Shown: positions 49,788 through 63,939 of the stretch, one piece after another
Layout: each line of letters starts with the position of its first letter
Position numbering within the stretch: the stretch's first letter is position 1
DNA from: Haloarcula rubra
GTDB taxonomy: Archaea; Halobacteriota; Halobacteria; Halobacteriales; Haloarculaceae
Direction: 5' to 3'
Length of the DNA: 64,000 nucleotides
Assembly: GCF_019599465.1 (NCBI RefSeq)
Contig: NZ_RKLR01000003.1
Span: forward strand, 1-64,000
The notes under the pieces: model-generated
The model's input: only the letters and a program-made list of their open reading frames with translations
Databases searched by the model: none
Told to the model about the DNA's origin: nothing
Program-made: the position numbers and the translations under genes

Positions 49788-50588
49788 TTAGCGGGAGTAC
49801 TCGAAGTTCGGCGATTGGTCGAAGAACTCGTAGGGGTTCTCGAAGACGACCTGCCGGACCGTCTCGCGGTCCCAACCCCGGTCTAGCATCTCGTCGCGCG
49901 CCCTCGGGACGGCGAGCGGGTCGGACGGATCCCAGTCGGCCGCGCTGTTGAGTATCATCTTCTCCGTCCCGTAGGCTTCGAGCAGGTCGATAGCATCGTC
50001 GACCGCTATCTTCCCGGGATAGAGCGTGAAACCGAGCCAACAGTCCGTCTCGAGCGCGGTGTCGATGGTTCGCTCGGTGTTGTGGTCGATGATGATTCGT
50101 TCCTGTGTGACGCCTTCGTCTTCGATCATATCGACGATTCGGCGCGTCCCTTCGGGCTTGTTCTCGTGGGGGGTGTGGACGATGACTGGCAGTTCCCGCT
50201 CGTCGGCGATTCGGAGTTGTTTGCGGAAGGCCCACTCCTCGTCCTCGGTGTCCTGGTCGAGGCCGATTTCGCCGACGCCGACCACCGGGTCCCGGTCGAG
50301 GTACTCCGGGAGGCGTTCGAGCACCGTCTCGGCCATCTCCCGGTAGTTCGCTTCCTTCGGTTCGAGGCCGATAGTGACGTAGTGGTCCATACCCGCCACG
50401 CGCTCCGCGCGCCGTGTCTCGTGGCCGATTATCTGCTCGAAGTAGTCGAAGAACGCGCCGGCGTTGTGCTTGTCCTGCCCGCTCCAGAAGGCCGGTTCGA
50501 TACAGCACTCGATGCCCGCACGTCTGGCGCGCTCGTAGTCGTCGGTCGAGCGCGACACCATGTGCATGTGTGGGTCGATGATTCGCAT
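49788..50588 (-). CDS. eboB: TatD-family metal-dependent hydrolase, EboB-like
   Basis: The start is ATG 50588 (MRIIDPHMHMVSRSTDDYERA), giving 266 residues. The amidohydrolase-type metal sites are DPHMHM, GEIGLD, VIVHTPH and IIIDHN. Segments AFWSGQDKHNAGAFFDYFEQI, TIGLEPKEANYREM and MILNSAADWDPSDPLAVPRA are strongly reminiscent of EboB rather than of generic TatD nucleases. It leads the minus-strand operon eboB-TIM B-eboC-TIM A. Confidence 0.9.
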   Translation of the reverse strand: MRIIDPHMHMVSRSTDDYERARRAGIECCIEPAFWSGQDKHNAGAFFDYFEQIIGHETRRAERVAGMDHYVTIGLEPKEANYREMAETVLERLPEYLDRDPVVGVGEIGLDQDTEDEEWAFRKQLRIADERELPVIVHTPHENKPEGTRRIVDMIEDEGVTQERIIIDHNTERTIDTALETDCWLGFTLYPGKIAVDDAIDLLEAYGTEKMILNSAADWDPSDPLAVPRARDEMLDRGWDRETVRQVVFENPYEFFDQSPNFEYSR

Positions 50589-50849
50589 CGCTGGAGCCGA
50601 CGGCACACCCGCATGAAGTTATTCTCCGTGTACGTCCTAGTTACTTACAGAATAGACACACTAACTAAACACCGGTCGCCCGACGATACCGACGTTCCGG
50701 GGGTTAGACAGTATGTACGAACCCGTCGCCAGGCCCGTCTCCGGCCACCGTCCCGTCGAATCGACCGAACCGACTCACGTTCGTCTCCGCACTCCGTCGG
50801 CGCCGAACAGTTCGACAGTCGAGGGGTCACTCTCTCTGCGGGGGCGACC
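50589..50849. promoter_or_regulatory. Divergent promoter region between eboB-like and eboF-like genes
   Basis: This 261-bp gap has an AT-rich core (about 50637-50670) with CTAGTTACTTAC and ACTAACTAAAC, in which AGTTA repeats in both orientations, in otherwise G+C-rich sequence. It probably holds both divergent promoters and perhaps a shared operator. No gene is evident; the in-frame extension of eboF here has poor composition. Confidence 0.45.
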
Positions 50850-52244
50850 GTGACCGTCTCGACGCCGGCCGGTCGGGTTATCGTACTGGACGTGGTTGGC
50901 CTCCAGCCGTCCCACCTCGACGCTGCACCGAACATCAGCCGTCTCGTCGGCGGCCCGGAGGCACCCTCGACTGCTCGGCTCCGTCCGCCGTTCCCGGCCG
51001 TCACCGTCACGAGTCAGACGACGCTCGCGACTGGACAGTCCCCCGCCGACCACGGCGACGTGGCGAACGGCCACTACGACCGCGAGAGCGACACGGTGAC
51101 GTTCTGGGGTCGAGAGCGGGGTGACCGGACTCGGCTCTGGGAGTCGGCCAGCGACGCCGGCGCGACGACCGGCGTCCTGTTCTTCCAGCATCTCGTCGGC
51201 ACGAACGCCGACGTCGCGGTGACGCCCTCGCCTATCGAGGACGAGAACAACGACATGCTAGAGATGAACTGCTGGACGAATCCCGACGGCTTCTACGACG
51301 CCCTCGAAGCGGAACACGGTCACTTCCCCCTGCATCGCTACTGGGGACCCGGGGCGAACGCGGAGAGTAGCGAGTGGATTCTGACGGCCGCCACCGAGGC
51401 CGTCGACCGGTACGACCCGGACTTGCTCTGGGTGTACCTCCCACATCTCGACTACGACGCCCAGCGTTACGGGCCGTCTTCCGACGAGGTGACTGTTGCC
51501 GTCGAAACGGTGGACGAGATGGTCGGGTCGTTCCTCACACACCTCCGAGCGACCGATAGATGGGGCGAGACGGCGGTCGCAGTCCTGAGCGAGTACGGTT
51601 TCCACGACGTCGACAGCCCTGTGTTCCCGAACAGAGTACTGGCCCGTGAGGGCTATCTGACCGTCGGCGCGGACGGAGACGTCGACCTCCCGGACTCGGA
51701 CGCGTTCGCCGTCGTGGACCATCAGGTCGGCCACGTGTACGCCGACCGGCGGGTACGGGGCGCGGTCAGAGACGAACTCGCGGGACTCGACGGCGTCGAT
51801 ACCGTCCTCGGAGACGCGGAGAAACGCGCCTTGGGAATCGACCACCCCGACGCCGGCGACTTCGTCCTCGTCGCGGACGAATCGGCGTGGTTCCAGTACT
51901 ACTGGTGGGAGCGAGACGGCCGAACCCCTCCGTACGCGACCGACGTCGACATCCACGACAAGCCGGGGTTCGACCCCTGTGAATTGTTCCTCGGCGACGA
52001 GGGGATGGTCTCGATGGACCCCTCGCTCGTCGGCGGGTCCCACGGGCGCGTCGACCCGGAGACGATGGGCATCTTCGCACTCGGTGGTCCCGCCACGCCG
52101 ACGCCGTCGGTCGGAGACCCGGTGGACGCGCGCGCCGTCGCCCCGTCCCTCGCGGACCTAGTCGACGTACGAGCCCACTTGCCGAGCCATCTGACCGGAC
52201 GGTCGGTGTTCGACGACGAGCGGGACGGCTCCAAAACCGACTGA
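50850..52244 (+). CDS. eboF: Alkaline phosphatase-superfamily protein, EboF-like
   Basis: I start at GTG 50850 (VTVSTPAGRVIVLDVVGLQPSHL), giving 464 residues. It has the phosphodiesterase/phosphatase superfamily layout: Asp in VIVLDVVG, the nucleophile region PPFPAVTVTSQTTLATG, LLWVYLPHLDYDAQRYGP, and DHQVGHVY. The canonical SDHG metal motif is replaced by SEYGF. ADESAWFQYYWW and VDIHDKPGFDPCELFL near residues 350-390 match EboF as I remember it. It is divergent from the eboB-like operon. The likely role is removal of a phosphate or nucleotide from a trafficked metabolite; no signal peptide is seen. Confidence 0.88.
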   Translation: MTVSTPAGRVIVLDVVGLQPSHLDAAPNISRLVGGPEAPSTARLRPPFPAVTVTSQTTLATGQSPADHGDVANGHYDRESDTVTFWGRERGDRTRLWESASDAGATTGVLFFQHLVGTNADVAVTPSPIEDENNDMLEMNCWTNPDGFYDALEAEHGHFPLHRYWGPGANAESSEWILTAATEAVDRYDPDLLWVYLPHLDYDAQRYGPSSDEVTVAVETVDEMVGSFLTHLRATDRWGETAVAVLSEYGFHDVDSPVFPNRVLAREGYLTVGADGDVDLPDSDAFAVVDHQVGHVYADRRVRGAVRDELAGLDGVDTVLGDAEKRALGIDHPDAGDFVLVADESAWFQYYWWERDGRTPPYATDVDIHDKPGFDPCELFLGDEGMVSMDPSLVGGSHGRVDPETMGIFALGGPATPTPSVGDPVDARAVAPSLADLVDVRAHLPSHLTGRSVFDDERDGSKTD

Positions 52245-52245
52245 C

Positions 52246-52395
52246 GCTTCCGTGGCGGAGGCTGTCGACACTCGCTCGGACCCGCGTATCGAGCAGCACT
52301 TCGCTCTCAGTCTCGGCCGCACACCGGATGGGCACCCGGTCTCCGGTCGTCACGTCGGTGAGGCGTACCAGCTCACCCGCCGTCACCGTCGCCAC
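52246..52395 (-). pseudogene. Short coding-like remnant between eboF-like and top6A genes
   Basis: From a GTG at 52395 the frame reads VATVTAGELVRLTDVTTGDRV and stays protein-like (PIRCAAETESEVLLDTRV) to about 52246, then turns Arg/Pro-rich antisense to eboF. An ATG at 52399 (MSGDGDGG, then stop) lies one frame off, so a frameshifted or truncated small gene is possible. The evidence is weak. Confidence 0.25.
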
Positions 52396-52459
52396 TCATC
52401 AGCTCGCCGTACTCGCATCAAAAGATAGCCCTTCGGATGTCGAGAGAACGTCGGTGCCC

Positions 52460-53563
52460 TCAGAGGACGCCCATCTCCGTCAACCGTTCGGGCAGGTAGG
52501 TGTCGGTGACGAAGTCGAGGCCCCGCGAGGCGAGCGCCTGCTGTTCGGCCTTCTTCCCGATGTCGAGCTGGAGTTCTATCTGCTCTCTCCAGAAGTCCGT
52601 CTGGAAGCGCGGGTCCTCCAGTTCGGACTCCAGCGCGTTGACGTCCGAGTCGGACAGGGGGTCCGTCGGCAGGTCGTACTCCACGATGTCGGCCGGCCGG
52701 ATGCCGACGAACTGCGCCGCCGGCGTCGCCAGATACTCCGAGAGGTGGGCCGACTTGATAGAACCGTACGCGACGGAACCGTAGATGCGGTACGACCACG
52801 GGTCACCGTCGGTGAACACCACGACCGGCAGGTCGAGTTCGTCGTGGAGTCGCTTGGTGATGCGCCGGGTCGCCCGTGCGGGCTGGCCCTTGAGGTGGAC
52901 GACGATGACGTTGTACTCCTCGTCGAAGCCGTTCTCGACCAGTCGGTCGCGCATGCCACCGGTCTCCACGCAGAGGACGAAGTCGGCGTCGTTCTCTAAG
53001 AACTCGATGGTGTCGGGGTTGTTCGGAATCTGGTAGCCGCCCTCGCCGACGTCTTTCTGACAGTGGATCTCGCGTTCGCCCCGGCGGGTCTGCTCGCGGA
53101 GTTTCAGGGGCCCCATGATGGTCGCCCCGGACTCCTCTGGGCGCATGTGGAAGTCCTCGCGGGTGACTTCCGAGACGATCTCCAGGTCCTCGACGAGGTC
53201 GTTTGACTCGTCCTGACTGTTGAACTGCGCCGCTTCGAGGTCCCACGACTCCGAGAGGTAGTACAGTTCACGCAGGGTCGACGAGCGGTCCTCTTCGAGT
53301 TGCTGGGCGAGGAAGTCGATGGTGTAGGTCGCCTTCAGGAGCTTCTCGGCCCCGGAGACGGTCTTGGCCGACCGCGTGGAGGTGCGGTCGCCGTACACCC
53401 AGACGTCCTTGTCCTCGTCGTACTCGATGTTGGACTTCGTCCGGGTGGGAATCGTCATCGTCGGGACGTCCCCGTCGGCGAACTGGTCGTAGAACTCGGC
53501 CGCGAGGTCGATGAGTTTCTCGCGGGCCTCCTCGCTGTCTGGTGTGGTACTCTCTGAACTCAT
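52460..53563 (-). CDS. top6A: DNA topoisomerase VI subunit A
   Basis: The 367-residue protein has the Spo11-type 5Y-CAP domain with the catalytic tyrosine in [14 protein letters not shown] (Y101/Y102) and a Toprim domain ([38 protein letters not shown]). It cleaves double-stranded DNA as the A2B2 heterotetramer to relax and decatenate. It follows top6B with a 1-bp gap, so they form one operon. Confidence 0.97.
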   Translation of the reverse strand: MSSESTTPDSEEAREKLIDLAAEFYDQFADGDVPTMTIPTRTKSNIEYDEDKDVWVYGDRTSTRSAKTVSGAEKLLKATYTIDFLAQQLEEDRSSTLRELYYLSESWDLEAAQFNSQDESNDLVEDLEIVSEVTREDFHMRPEESGATIMGPLKLREQTRRGEREIHCQKDVGEGGYQIPNNPDTIEFLENDADFVLCVETGGMRDRLVENGFDEEYNVIVVHLKGQPARATRRITKRLHDELDLPVVVFTDGDPWSYRIYGSVAYGSIKSAHLSEYLATPAAQFVGIRPADIVEYDLPTDPLSDSDVNALESELEDPRFQTDFWREQIELQLDIGKKAEQQALASRGLDFVTDTYLPERLTEMGVL

Positions 53564-53564
53564 G

Positions 53565-55955
53565 TTAGGCGTCCACCGTCAGTTTCTCGTCCTCGACACC
53601 GTCGACGGAGACGGTGAACTCGGCGTCGTCTGCCACGCTGTACTCCAGTACCGCCCGCTCGTCGGCCGCCACGGTCGGCGACCACTTCACGAACCACTCG
53701 CCGTCCATCTCGACGACCGTCGCGCCGTTGGTGTCCTGCGGTTCGGCGGTGACGATGTCGGTCAGGTCGACGTCGGCGTTCGTGTCGTCGTTGTTCTCGA
53801 CCACGAGACGGACGGTCCCGTCCTCGACCTCTCGCTCGACGAGGACGTTGTTCATGATGCGGGCCAGCGAGTCGTCGATGTGTAACTCGTCGCTCCCGGT
53901 GACCTCGGTCAACTTCTCGGCCATCTCCGGCAGGATGGTCGCGAGTTTGTCCTGTTTCTCTCGGCGCTGCTGGAGCGACCGGCGCTTGTTGAGGTAGCTC
54001 TTGAGTTCGCGGGCGGCCTCCCGGATGGCGAGTTCTATCTCGTCTTCCATCTCGGGGACGTTCGCGATGGCGTCTTTGGACTCGCTCGTGAAGGGGACGT
54101 TCGTCGAGGCGACGTGGACCATGATGACCGCCGGGCCGTTCGGGATACCGGACCCGCCCGGTTGGTCGAGGTTGTAGTTACGCCAGTTGATGTTCTTGAC
54201 TACGTCCGTCGTGGCACAGGCACCCCGCTGGTAGACAAGGGGGACGCGGTTCGCAAAGCGCATCACGTCGACGCTCCCTTCGGCGGGCAGGTCACCGCCG
54301 TAGGCGATGCCGGCCTCGACGATGAACGGGTCGCCGCCGTGGACCGAGGCGTCCCGCGTCGAGGCAGCATAGAAGTCCGCCTCGAACTCTTTCCGCAGGC
54401 CTTCCTCGACGAGTTCGGCGCCGATGGGTGCCAGACAGTCCGTCGGCGGGGCGATGATGTCCGTCTCCCGCATCGCGTCCAGCAGTCGGCTGGCGGTGTC
54501 CCGGTCGTCGGCCACCGCCGAGACGTTGGGCGGGTCGTCCGGAACCGGGACGGCCGCGCCCCACAGTTCGTCGACGACGTTCTCGCGGGCCGTCTCGCCG
54601 AAGGTGGCGTCGTCGTGCTCTTCGGTCATGTCGGCCGCTCGGTCGACGTACTTCCGGAACTCGTCCCGTGTCAGTCGGTGGGGGCCGTCGCCGTCGAACT
54701 TCTCGGCCAGTCTGCTCGCGAGGCCCTCGACGGCCGCGTCGTCCTTCCGGACCGTCGTCGCCGCGTCGACCAGTTCGTAGAGGTCGCTGGACCGCTCGGC
54801 GGTGACGCAGTGCCACGCGGCCTCCACGGCGTTCTCCCGGACCGTCGACCCGAACGTCGTGTCGTGGTCGGCTTCGACCGTCTCGGCGGCGTCGGCGACG
54901 ATGGCCTCGATTTCGTGGTGGGCGACCCGGTCCCGGTCGTGGACGGCGTCGCTCACGGCGGCGGCGAACTCGGCCGTCGCGGTAGCGTCCTTGTTGGCGA
55001 CGGCGTCCTCGACGGCCGTCTCGATATCCGCGTCCTCGTGGGTCTGGGGCGGTTTCCACGCCATCCCGCGGCCGAAGTGCCGGTCGTTGAAGTTCGCGAC
55101 GATGCTGTCGGCCGTCTTCCCGCCGACGCGCGTGAACTCCCCCTGGACGAATCCGGAGATAGAGTACGAGTCGGTGGCTTCGAGCATCTTCAGGAGCGTC
55201 CCGAGTTCGACGCCGTGGGGGTGTGGGCGAATCTCCTCCGTCTCGTCGGGGAGTTGTGCGCCCTCGACACGTTCGAACTTCAGCGGTTCGTCGAGACCGG
55301 GTTCGTCGAACTCGATGCGGGCGTGGGGGTTGACGACGGCCGTGTCCTGTATGTAGTCGTGGAGGCTGTTGCGTGCGCGCATGTTGGCCTCCATCTCCAG
55401 TTCGATTCGGGTCCCGTGGGGCCGCTCCCAAGAGGTAGACTCGTCGACGCTGATCTCGGGTTCGTTGGTGTCGGTGTCGACGATGAGTTCGAAGTACTGG
55501 GCGTCGGCCTGACCCTTCGGTCGAGAGGTAATCTTCGCGGGCTTGCCGGAGGTGAGCTGAGAGTAGAGAACGGCGGCGGAGATACCGATACCCTGCTGGC
55601 CGCGGTTCTGCTCGCGCGCGTGGAACCGTGACCCGTAGAGGAGTTTCCCGAAGATTTTCGGCAACTGCTCTTTCGTGATGCCGGGGCCGTTGTCCTCGAC
55701 GACCAGTCTGTAGTAGTCACCGGCCTCCTGTATCTCGACGTAGATGTCGGGCTTGATGCCGGCCTCCTCGCAGGCGTCGAGCGCGTTGTCCACCGCCTCC
55801 TTGACGGCGGTGACGAGCGCTCGGGCCTCCGAGTCGAACCCCAGCATGTGCTTGTTCTTCTCGAAGAACTCGGCGATGGAGATGGCCCGCTGTGATTCGG
55901 CCAACTCCTCGGCGATGCCCTCGCCTTCCCCGAGTCGCGACTGATACGAGGTCAT
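53565..55955 (-). CDS. top6B: DNA topoisomerase VI subunit B, with a long internal insertion
   Basis: The 796-residue protein has a GHKL ATPase domain ([24 protein letters not shown], about 25-240), an H2TH/transducer region and a C-terminal Ig-like domain (about 700-796). Typical Top6B is near 530 residues. Here residues about 305-495 are an extra acidic helical segment that contains a repeated motif, [14 protein letters not shown] (368-381) and [14 protein letters not shown] (452-465). Gyrase is encoded divergently, so supercoiling homeostasis genes cluster here. Confidence 0.96.
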   Translation of the reverse strand: MTSYQSRLGEGEGIAEELAESQRAISIAEFFEKNKHMLGFDSEARALVTAVKEAVDNALDACEEAGIKPDIYVEIQEAGDYYRLVVEDNGPGITKEQLPKIFGKLLYGSRFHAREQNRGQQGIGISAAVLYSQLTSGKPAKITSRPKGQADAQYFELIVDTDTNEPEISVDESTSWERPHGTRIELEMEANMRARNSLHDYIQDTAVVNPHARIEFDEPGLDEPLKFERVEGAQLPDETEEIRPHPHGVELGTLLKMLEATDSYSISGFVQGEFTRVGGKTADSIVANFNDRHFGRGMAWKPPQTHEDADIETAVEDAVANKDATATAEFAAAVSDAVHDRDRVAHHEIEAIVADAAETVEADHDTTFGSTVRENAVEAAWHCVTAERSSDLYELVDAATTVRKDDAAVEGLASRLAEKFDGDGPHRLTRDEFRKYVDRAADMTEEHDDATFGETARENVVDELWGAAVPVPDDPPNVSAVADDRDTASRLLDAMRETDIIAPPTDCLAPIGAELVEEGLRKEFEADFYAASTRDASVHGGDPFIVEAGIAYGGDLPAEGSVDVMRFANRVPLVYQRGACATTDVVKNINWRNYNLDQPGGSGIPNGPAVIMVHVASTNVPFTSESKDAIANVPEMEDEIELAIREAARELKSYLNKRRSLQQRREKQDKLATILPEMAEKLTEVTGSDELHIDDSLARIMNNVLVEREVEDGTVRLVVENNDDTNADVDLTDIVTAEPQDTNGATVVEMDGEWFVKWSPTVAADERAVLEYSVADDAEFTVSVDGVEDEKLTVDA

Positions 55956-60514
<4,559 letters not shown>

Positions 60515-60624
60515 CTCGCGAGCGGACGGCCTCTTTCGCACGGTTTCGACCCCCACACTGACGGCGAGCGCCCGCGAACGAGGCCTATGAGACACCGGTC
60601 GACCCGGAATCCGGGGGGACAACC

Positions 60625-61413
60625 GTGACGACGCCCACCGTCGTCGCGCACCGCGGGTTCGCGGGTCAGTACCCCGAGAACACCGTCGCCGCCGTACAGG
60701 CGGCCGCGGCCGACGGCGCCGACGCCGTCGAGATAGACGTACAGGCCACCGCCGACGGCGACGTGGTGGTGTTCCACGACAGACGACTCGACGGTCGGGG
60801 GGAGAGTCGCGGTATCACCGACGGCACCGGCGTCGTCTGGAGACAGTCGACGGCGACCGTGACCGGAGCACGAGTTCTCGGGACGGACGAGCGAGTCCCG
60901 ACGCTGGAGGCCGTGTTGAGCGCTGTTCCAGCGCACGTCACCGTCAACGTGGAGTTGAAGAACCCCGGGAGCGACGCCACTCGGCCGGCGACAGCGCTCG
61001 ACGCCGACGCGAGAGAACGAGCGACCGAGCGGTGGGCGCCGTTCGTCGAGTCCGTCGTCGGCGTCGTCGACCAGTTCGGGGCCGACGTCGTCTACTCGTC
61101 GTTCTACGAGGGGGCTATCTCCGCACTGCGAACACGGGCACCCGACGCGCCCGTCGCCGTCCTCGTCGCCCCGGATAGCGTCACTGCTGGATGCGCGGTC
61201 GCTCGACGGTACGACGTCGACGCGGTCAACCTCCCGCTCTCGGCCGTCGACGGTGCGAGCGGCGACCGACTGGCGGGCGTCGCCGCCGACCTCGATGCGT
61301 CCCGAAACGTCTGGACCGTCGAGGACTGGCAAGACGCTCGACGAGCGGTCGACAGCGGCGCCGGCGGCATCATCGCGGACTACGCCGGTCTCGACAGCTA
61401 CGTCCGTCCCTAG
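60625..61413 (+). CDS. Glycerophosphodiester phosphodiesterase
   Basis: The GTG at 60625 gives 262 residues beginning TTPTVVAHRGFAGQYPENTVAAVQAA. GDPD marks are AHRGFAGQYPENT, DAVEIDVQATADGDVVVFHD, VNVELKNP and the C-terminal VWTVEDWQDARRAVDSGAGGIIADY. It hydrolyses glycerophosphodiesters to glycerol-3-phosphate, relevant to lipid turnover. It is cytosolic, with no signal peptide. Confidence 0.93.
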   Translation: MTTPTVVAHRGFAGQYPENTVAAVQAAAADGADAVEIDVQATADGDVVVFHDRRLDGRGESRGITDGTGVVWRQSTATVTGARVLGTDERVPTLEAVLSAVPAHVTVNVELKNPGSDATRPATALDADARERATERWAPFVESVVGVVDQFGADVVYSSFYEGAISALRTRAPDAPVAVLVAPDSVTAGCAVARRYDVDAVNLPLSAVDGASGDRLAGVAADLDASRNVWTVEDWQDARRAVDSGAGGIIADYAGLDSYVRP

Positions 61414-62324
61414 AGGACGACCTTTCCGAAGGCGCTCGCGGCCAGTTCGCAGGCGAGTTCCGCCGTCCGGTTGTGGTCGTCGAGAATGGGGTTCACCTCG
61501 ACCAGTTCCATCGAGCGAATCGCCTCGCGCCGTTCGGCGACGTACTCCATCGCGACGTGGGCTTCCCGGTAGGAGACGCCGCCACGGACCGGCGTCCCGA
61601 CGCCGGGCGCCTCCGTCGGGTCAAGCCAGTCGAGGTCCAGCGAGACGTGGATGGCGTCGGTACCGTCGGTGGCGATGTCCAGCGCTTCCTCCACCACCGA
61701 GGGGACGCTCCGGGCGTCGATGTCCGACATCGTGTAGGCCGTCACGTCGCTCTCGTTGAGGAGGTCGCGTTCCCGGTCGTCGACGTCCCGTAGCCCGACC
61801 AACACGACGTTCTCCTCGCTGACTGCGGGGGTGTGTGCCCACGCCTCGTCGGCGAACGACCCCTTGCCGAGGATAGCGGCCAGCGACATCCCGTGGATGT
61901 TCCCGCTGGGCGTCGTCTGCGGGGTGTTGAAGTCGCCGTGCGCGTCGAACCAGACGATGCCCAGCGACTCGTCGGGGTCGGCGGCGCCGGCGACGGTCCC
62001 GATGGCGATGGAGTGGTCACCCCCGAGGACCAGCGGAAACTCACCGTCGTCGATGGTGGCCCGAACCGCGGTCCTGACGTCCTGACACACTTCGCCCGTC
62101 TCCCGACGGAACTTCGCCCGCCCCCCGCTCGGTTGGTCGGCGTCGGGGTCCCGCTCCTCCGGCCGGGGCACCGCGAGGTCGCCGCCGTCGACGCAGGCCA
62201 TCCCGAGGGCCTCCAACTGGTCTGCGAGCCCGCCGTATCGTATCGCCGAGGGCCCCATGTCGACGCCCCGGCGGTCTGCGCCGAGGTCCATCGGAACACC
62301 GAGCACGCGAACTGTCCTGTCCAT
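61410..62324 (-). CDS. rocF: Arginase / arginase-family ureohydrolase
   Basis: The 304-residue ureohydrolase has the manganese-ligand motifs VLGGDHSIAIG, WFDAHGDFN and SLDLDWLDP and the arginase-typical GNIHGMSLAAILG and MELVEVNPILD. It starts MDRTVRVLGVPMDLGADRRGVDMGPSAIRY, which is arginase- rather than agmatinase-like. The reaction would be arginine to ornithine plus urea. DAHGD in place of the more usual DAHTD/DAHAD is a variant. Confidence 0.95.
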   Translation of the reverse strand: MDRTVRVLGVPMDLGADRRGVDMGPSAIRYGGLADQLEALGMACVDGGDLAVPRPEERDPDADQPSGGRAKFRRETGEVCQDVRTAVRATIDDGEFPLVLGGDHSIAIGTVAGAADPDESLGIVWFDAHGDFNTPQTTPSGNIHGMSLAAILGKGSFADEAWAHTPAVSEENVVLVGLRDVDDRERDLLNESDVTAYTMSDIDARSVPSVVEEALDIATDGTDAIHVSLDLDWLDPTEAPGVGTPVRGGVSYREAHVAMEYVAERREAIRSMELVEVNPILDDHNRTAELACELAASAFGKVVL

Positions 62325-62399
62325 ATCGACGGTTGTCGGTCCAGCGGATAAAGGACGGGGGCACCAGTTAAGTTGCCGCCACGGTAAGCATCGTCATCG

Positions 62400-63929
62400 A
62401 TGGGGCACGACGAGAGCGCCGCCGCTGATCACGTCCTCTACCTCGACACCGTCGAGTCACGCGTTACGACCGTCACACGGGAACTCGAGTCCCGGGCGGA
62501 CGTGACTGTCTACGCCGCCACGTCGGTAGAGGACGCGCTCGATCGGTTGGCGTGGCCCGACATCGACTGTCTGGTCGTCGCGCATCGCGCCGAACAGTTC
62601 GACGGTATCGAGGCCGCAGAACGGATCTGTGAGACCCACCCCTGTCTCCCCGTGATTCTGTTCGTGAGTCCGGACAGCGAGTCGGCAGCCTCGCGCGCGG
62701 TCGGTACCGCCGTCGACGAGTTCGTCGTCCACGAGGGTCCGGCGGCGTTCGACACGCTGGCGACCGCGATAGCGGACGAGCGCATCGACGACGACATCGG
62801 CGACGAACACACGACCGCCGACCCAGCGGGGGCGTTCGTCCCGAACGTCGACGACGAGACGGTCGACCGGTTGCTTCGAGACGGCATCGACCGCGCCCAC
62901 CTCGCCGAACTCCTCCACAAGAGCAGGTTGTTCGACACAATCTTCGAATCGATTCCGGTCCACCTCTTCGTCAAAGACGAACAGGGTCGTCACCGGTACG
63001 TGAGTGCCGGCTACTTCGAAGACGAACTGGACGAGTTTCTGGGGAAGACCGACCCCGAAATCGGTCTCGTAGCCAACCGCCACGCCCGGCGAGCCTATCT
63101 CGAGGACATGCACGTCATGGAGGCGGACACGTCGGTCCTCGACAAGGTCGAGTACCTCCCGATGCTCGACCAGTGGAACCTCACCTCGAAGGTGCCGTGG
63201 CGCGACCCGAACGGTGACGTCGTCGGCCTCATCGGCGTCACGCGTGACATCTCCGAACGAAAGGAACGCCAGGAACAGGTCAAACGGCAGAACGAGCGGT
63301 TGAATCGCTTCGCCGACATGGTGAGTCACGACCTGCGCAACCCACTGCAGTTGGCGATGTTGCGACTCGAACTCGCTCGGGATGCCGAGGACGACGAGGA
63401 GTTGGTCGAGAACCTCGACGGCGTCGAGAGCGCGCTCGAACGAATCGACGAACTCGTCGAAGACGTGTTGGCCCTCGCCAGACAGGGGACGCAGGTCGTG
63501 ACGCCGTCACCCGTGGATCTGGACGACGTCGTCGACGTGACGTGGTCGTCGGTCGACGCCCCCGACGCGACGGTCGAACGCGCCGGCAGCCTCGGGACGA
63601 TACTCGGCGACGAGAGTCGCCTCAGACAGATGCTGGCGAACGTCTTCAGAAACGCCATCGAACACGGCGGGCCGTCGGTCACGATTCGGGTCGGCCCGCT
63701 CGACACCGGCCCCGGCTTCTACGTCGAGGACGACGGCTCCGGATTTCCCGACGCGGACGTCGACGACCTGTTCGACGCCGGGTACACCACGTCCGCCGAC
63801 GGGACGGGGTTCGGCCTCTCCATCGTCCAGGAGATCGCGGCGGCACACGGCTGGGACATCTCGGCGACGAACGGAGCGAACGGCGGCGCCAGGCTCGAGT
63901 TCTCGGGCATCGAGCGCCCGGAGGCGTAG
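62400..63929 (+). CDS. Sensor histidine kinase with pseudo-receiver and PAS domain
   Basis: The 509-residue soluble protein has a receiver-like domain (about 10-125) in which the expected phospho-Asp position reads DCLVVAHRAEQFDG, so it probably cannot be phosphorylated. A PAS domain follows (FDTIFESIPVHLFVKDEQGRHRYVS, GDVVGLIGVTRDISERK, about 175-290), then HisKA with His310 (MVSHDLRNPLQLAMLRLEL) and an ATPase domain (FRNAIEHGG, DDGSGFPD). It signals as an orphan kinase; no partner regulator is in view. Confidence 0.93.
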   Translation: MGHDESAAADHVLYLDTVESRVTTVTRELESRADVTVYAATSVEDALDRLAWPDIDCLVVAHRAEQFDGIEAAERICETHPCLPVILFVSPDSESAASRAVGTAVDEFVVHEGPAAFDTLATAIADERIDDDIGDEHTTADPAGAFVPNVDDETVDRLLRDGIDRAHLAELLHKSRLFDTIFESIPVHLFVKDEQGRHRYVSAGYFEDELDEFLGKTDPEIGLVANRHARRAYLEDMHVMEADTSVLDKVEYLPMLDQWNLTSKVPWRDPNGDVVGLIGVTRDISERKERQEQVKRQNERLNRFADMVSHDLRNPLQLAMLRLELARDAEDDEELVENLDGVESALERIDELVEDVLALARQGTQVVTPSPVDLDDVVDVTWSSVDAPDATVERAGSLGTILGDESRLRQMLANVFRNAIEHGGPSVTIRVGPLDTGPGFYVEDDGSGFPDADVDDLFDAGYTTSADGTGFGLSIVQEIAAAHGWDISATNGANGGARLEFSGIERPEA

Positions 63930-63939
63930 GTCGGGAGCC

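Noticed and set aside
50082-50849. A 720-residue version of the eboF-like protein
   Set aside because: The upstream 256 residues are antisense to the eboB-like gene and lack family features; GTG 50850 starts the recognisable protein.
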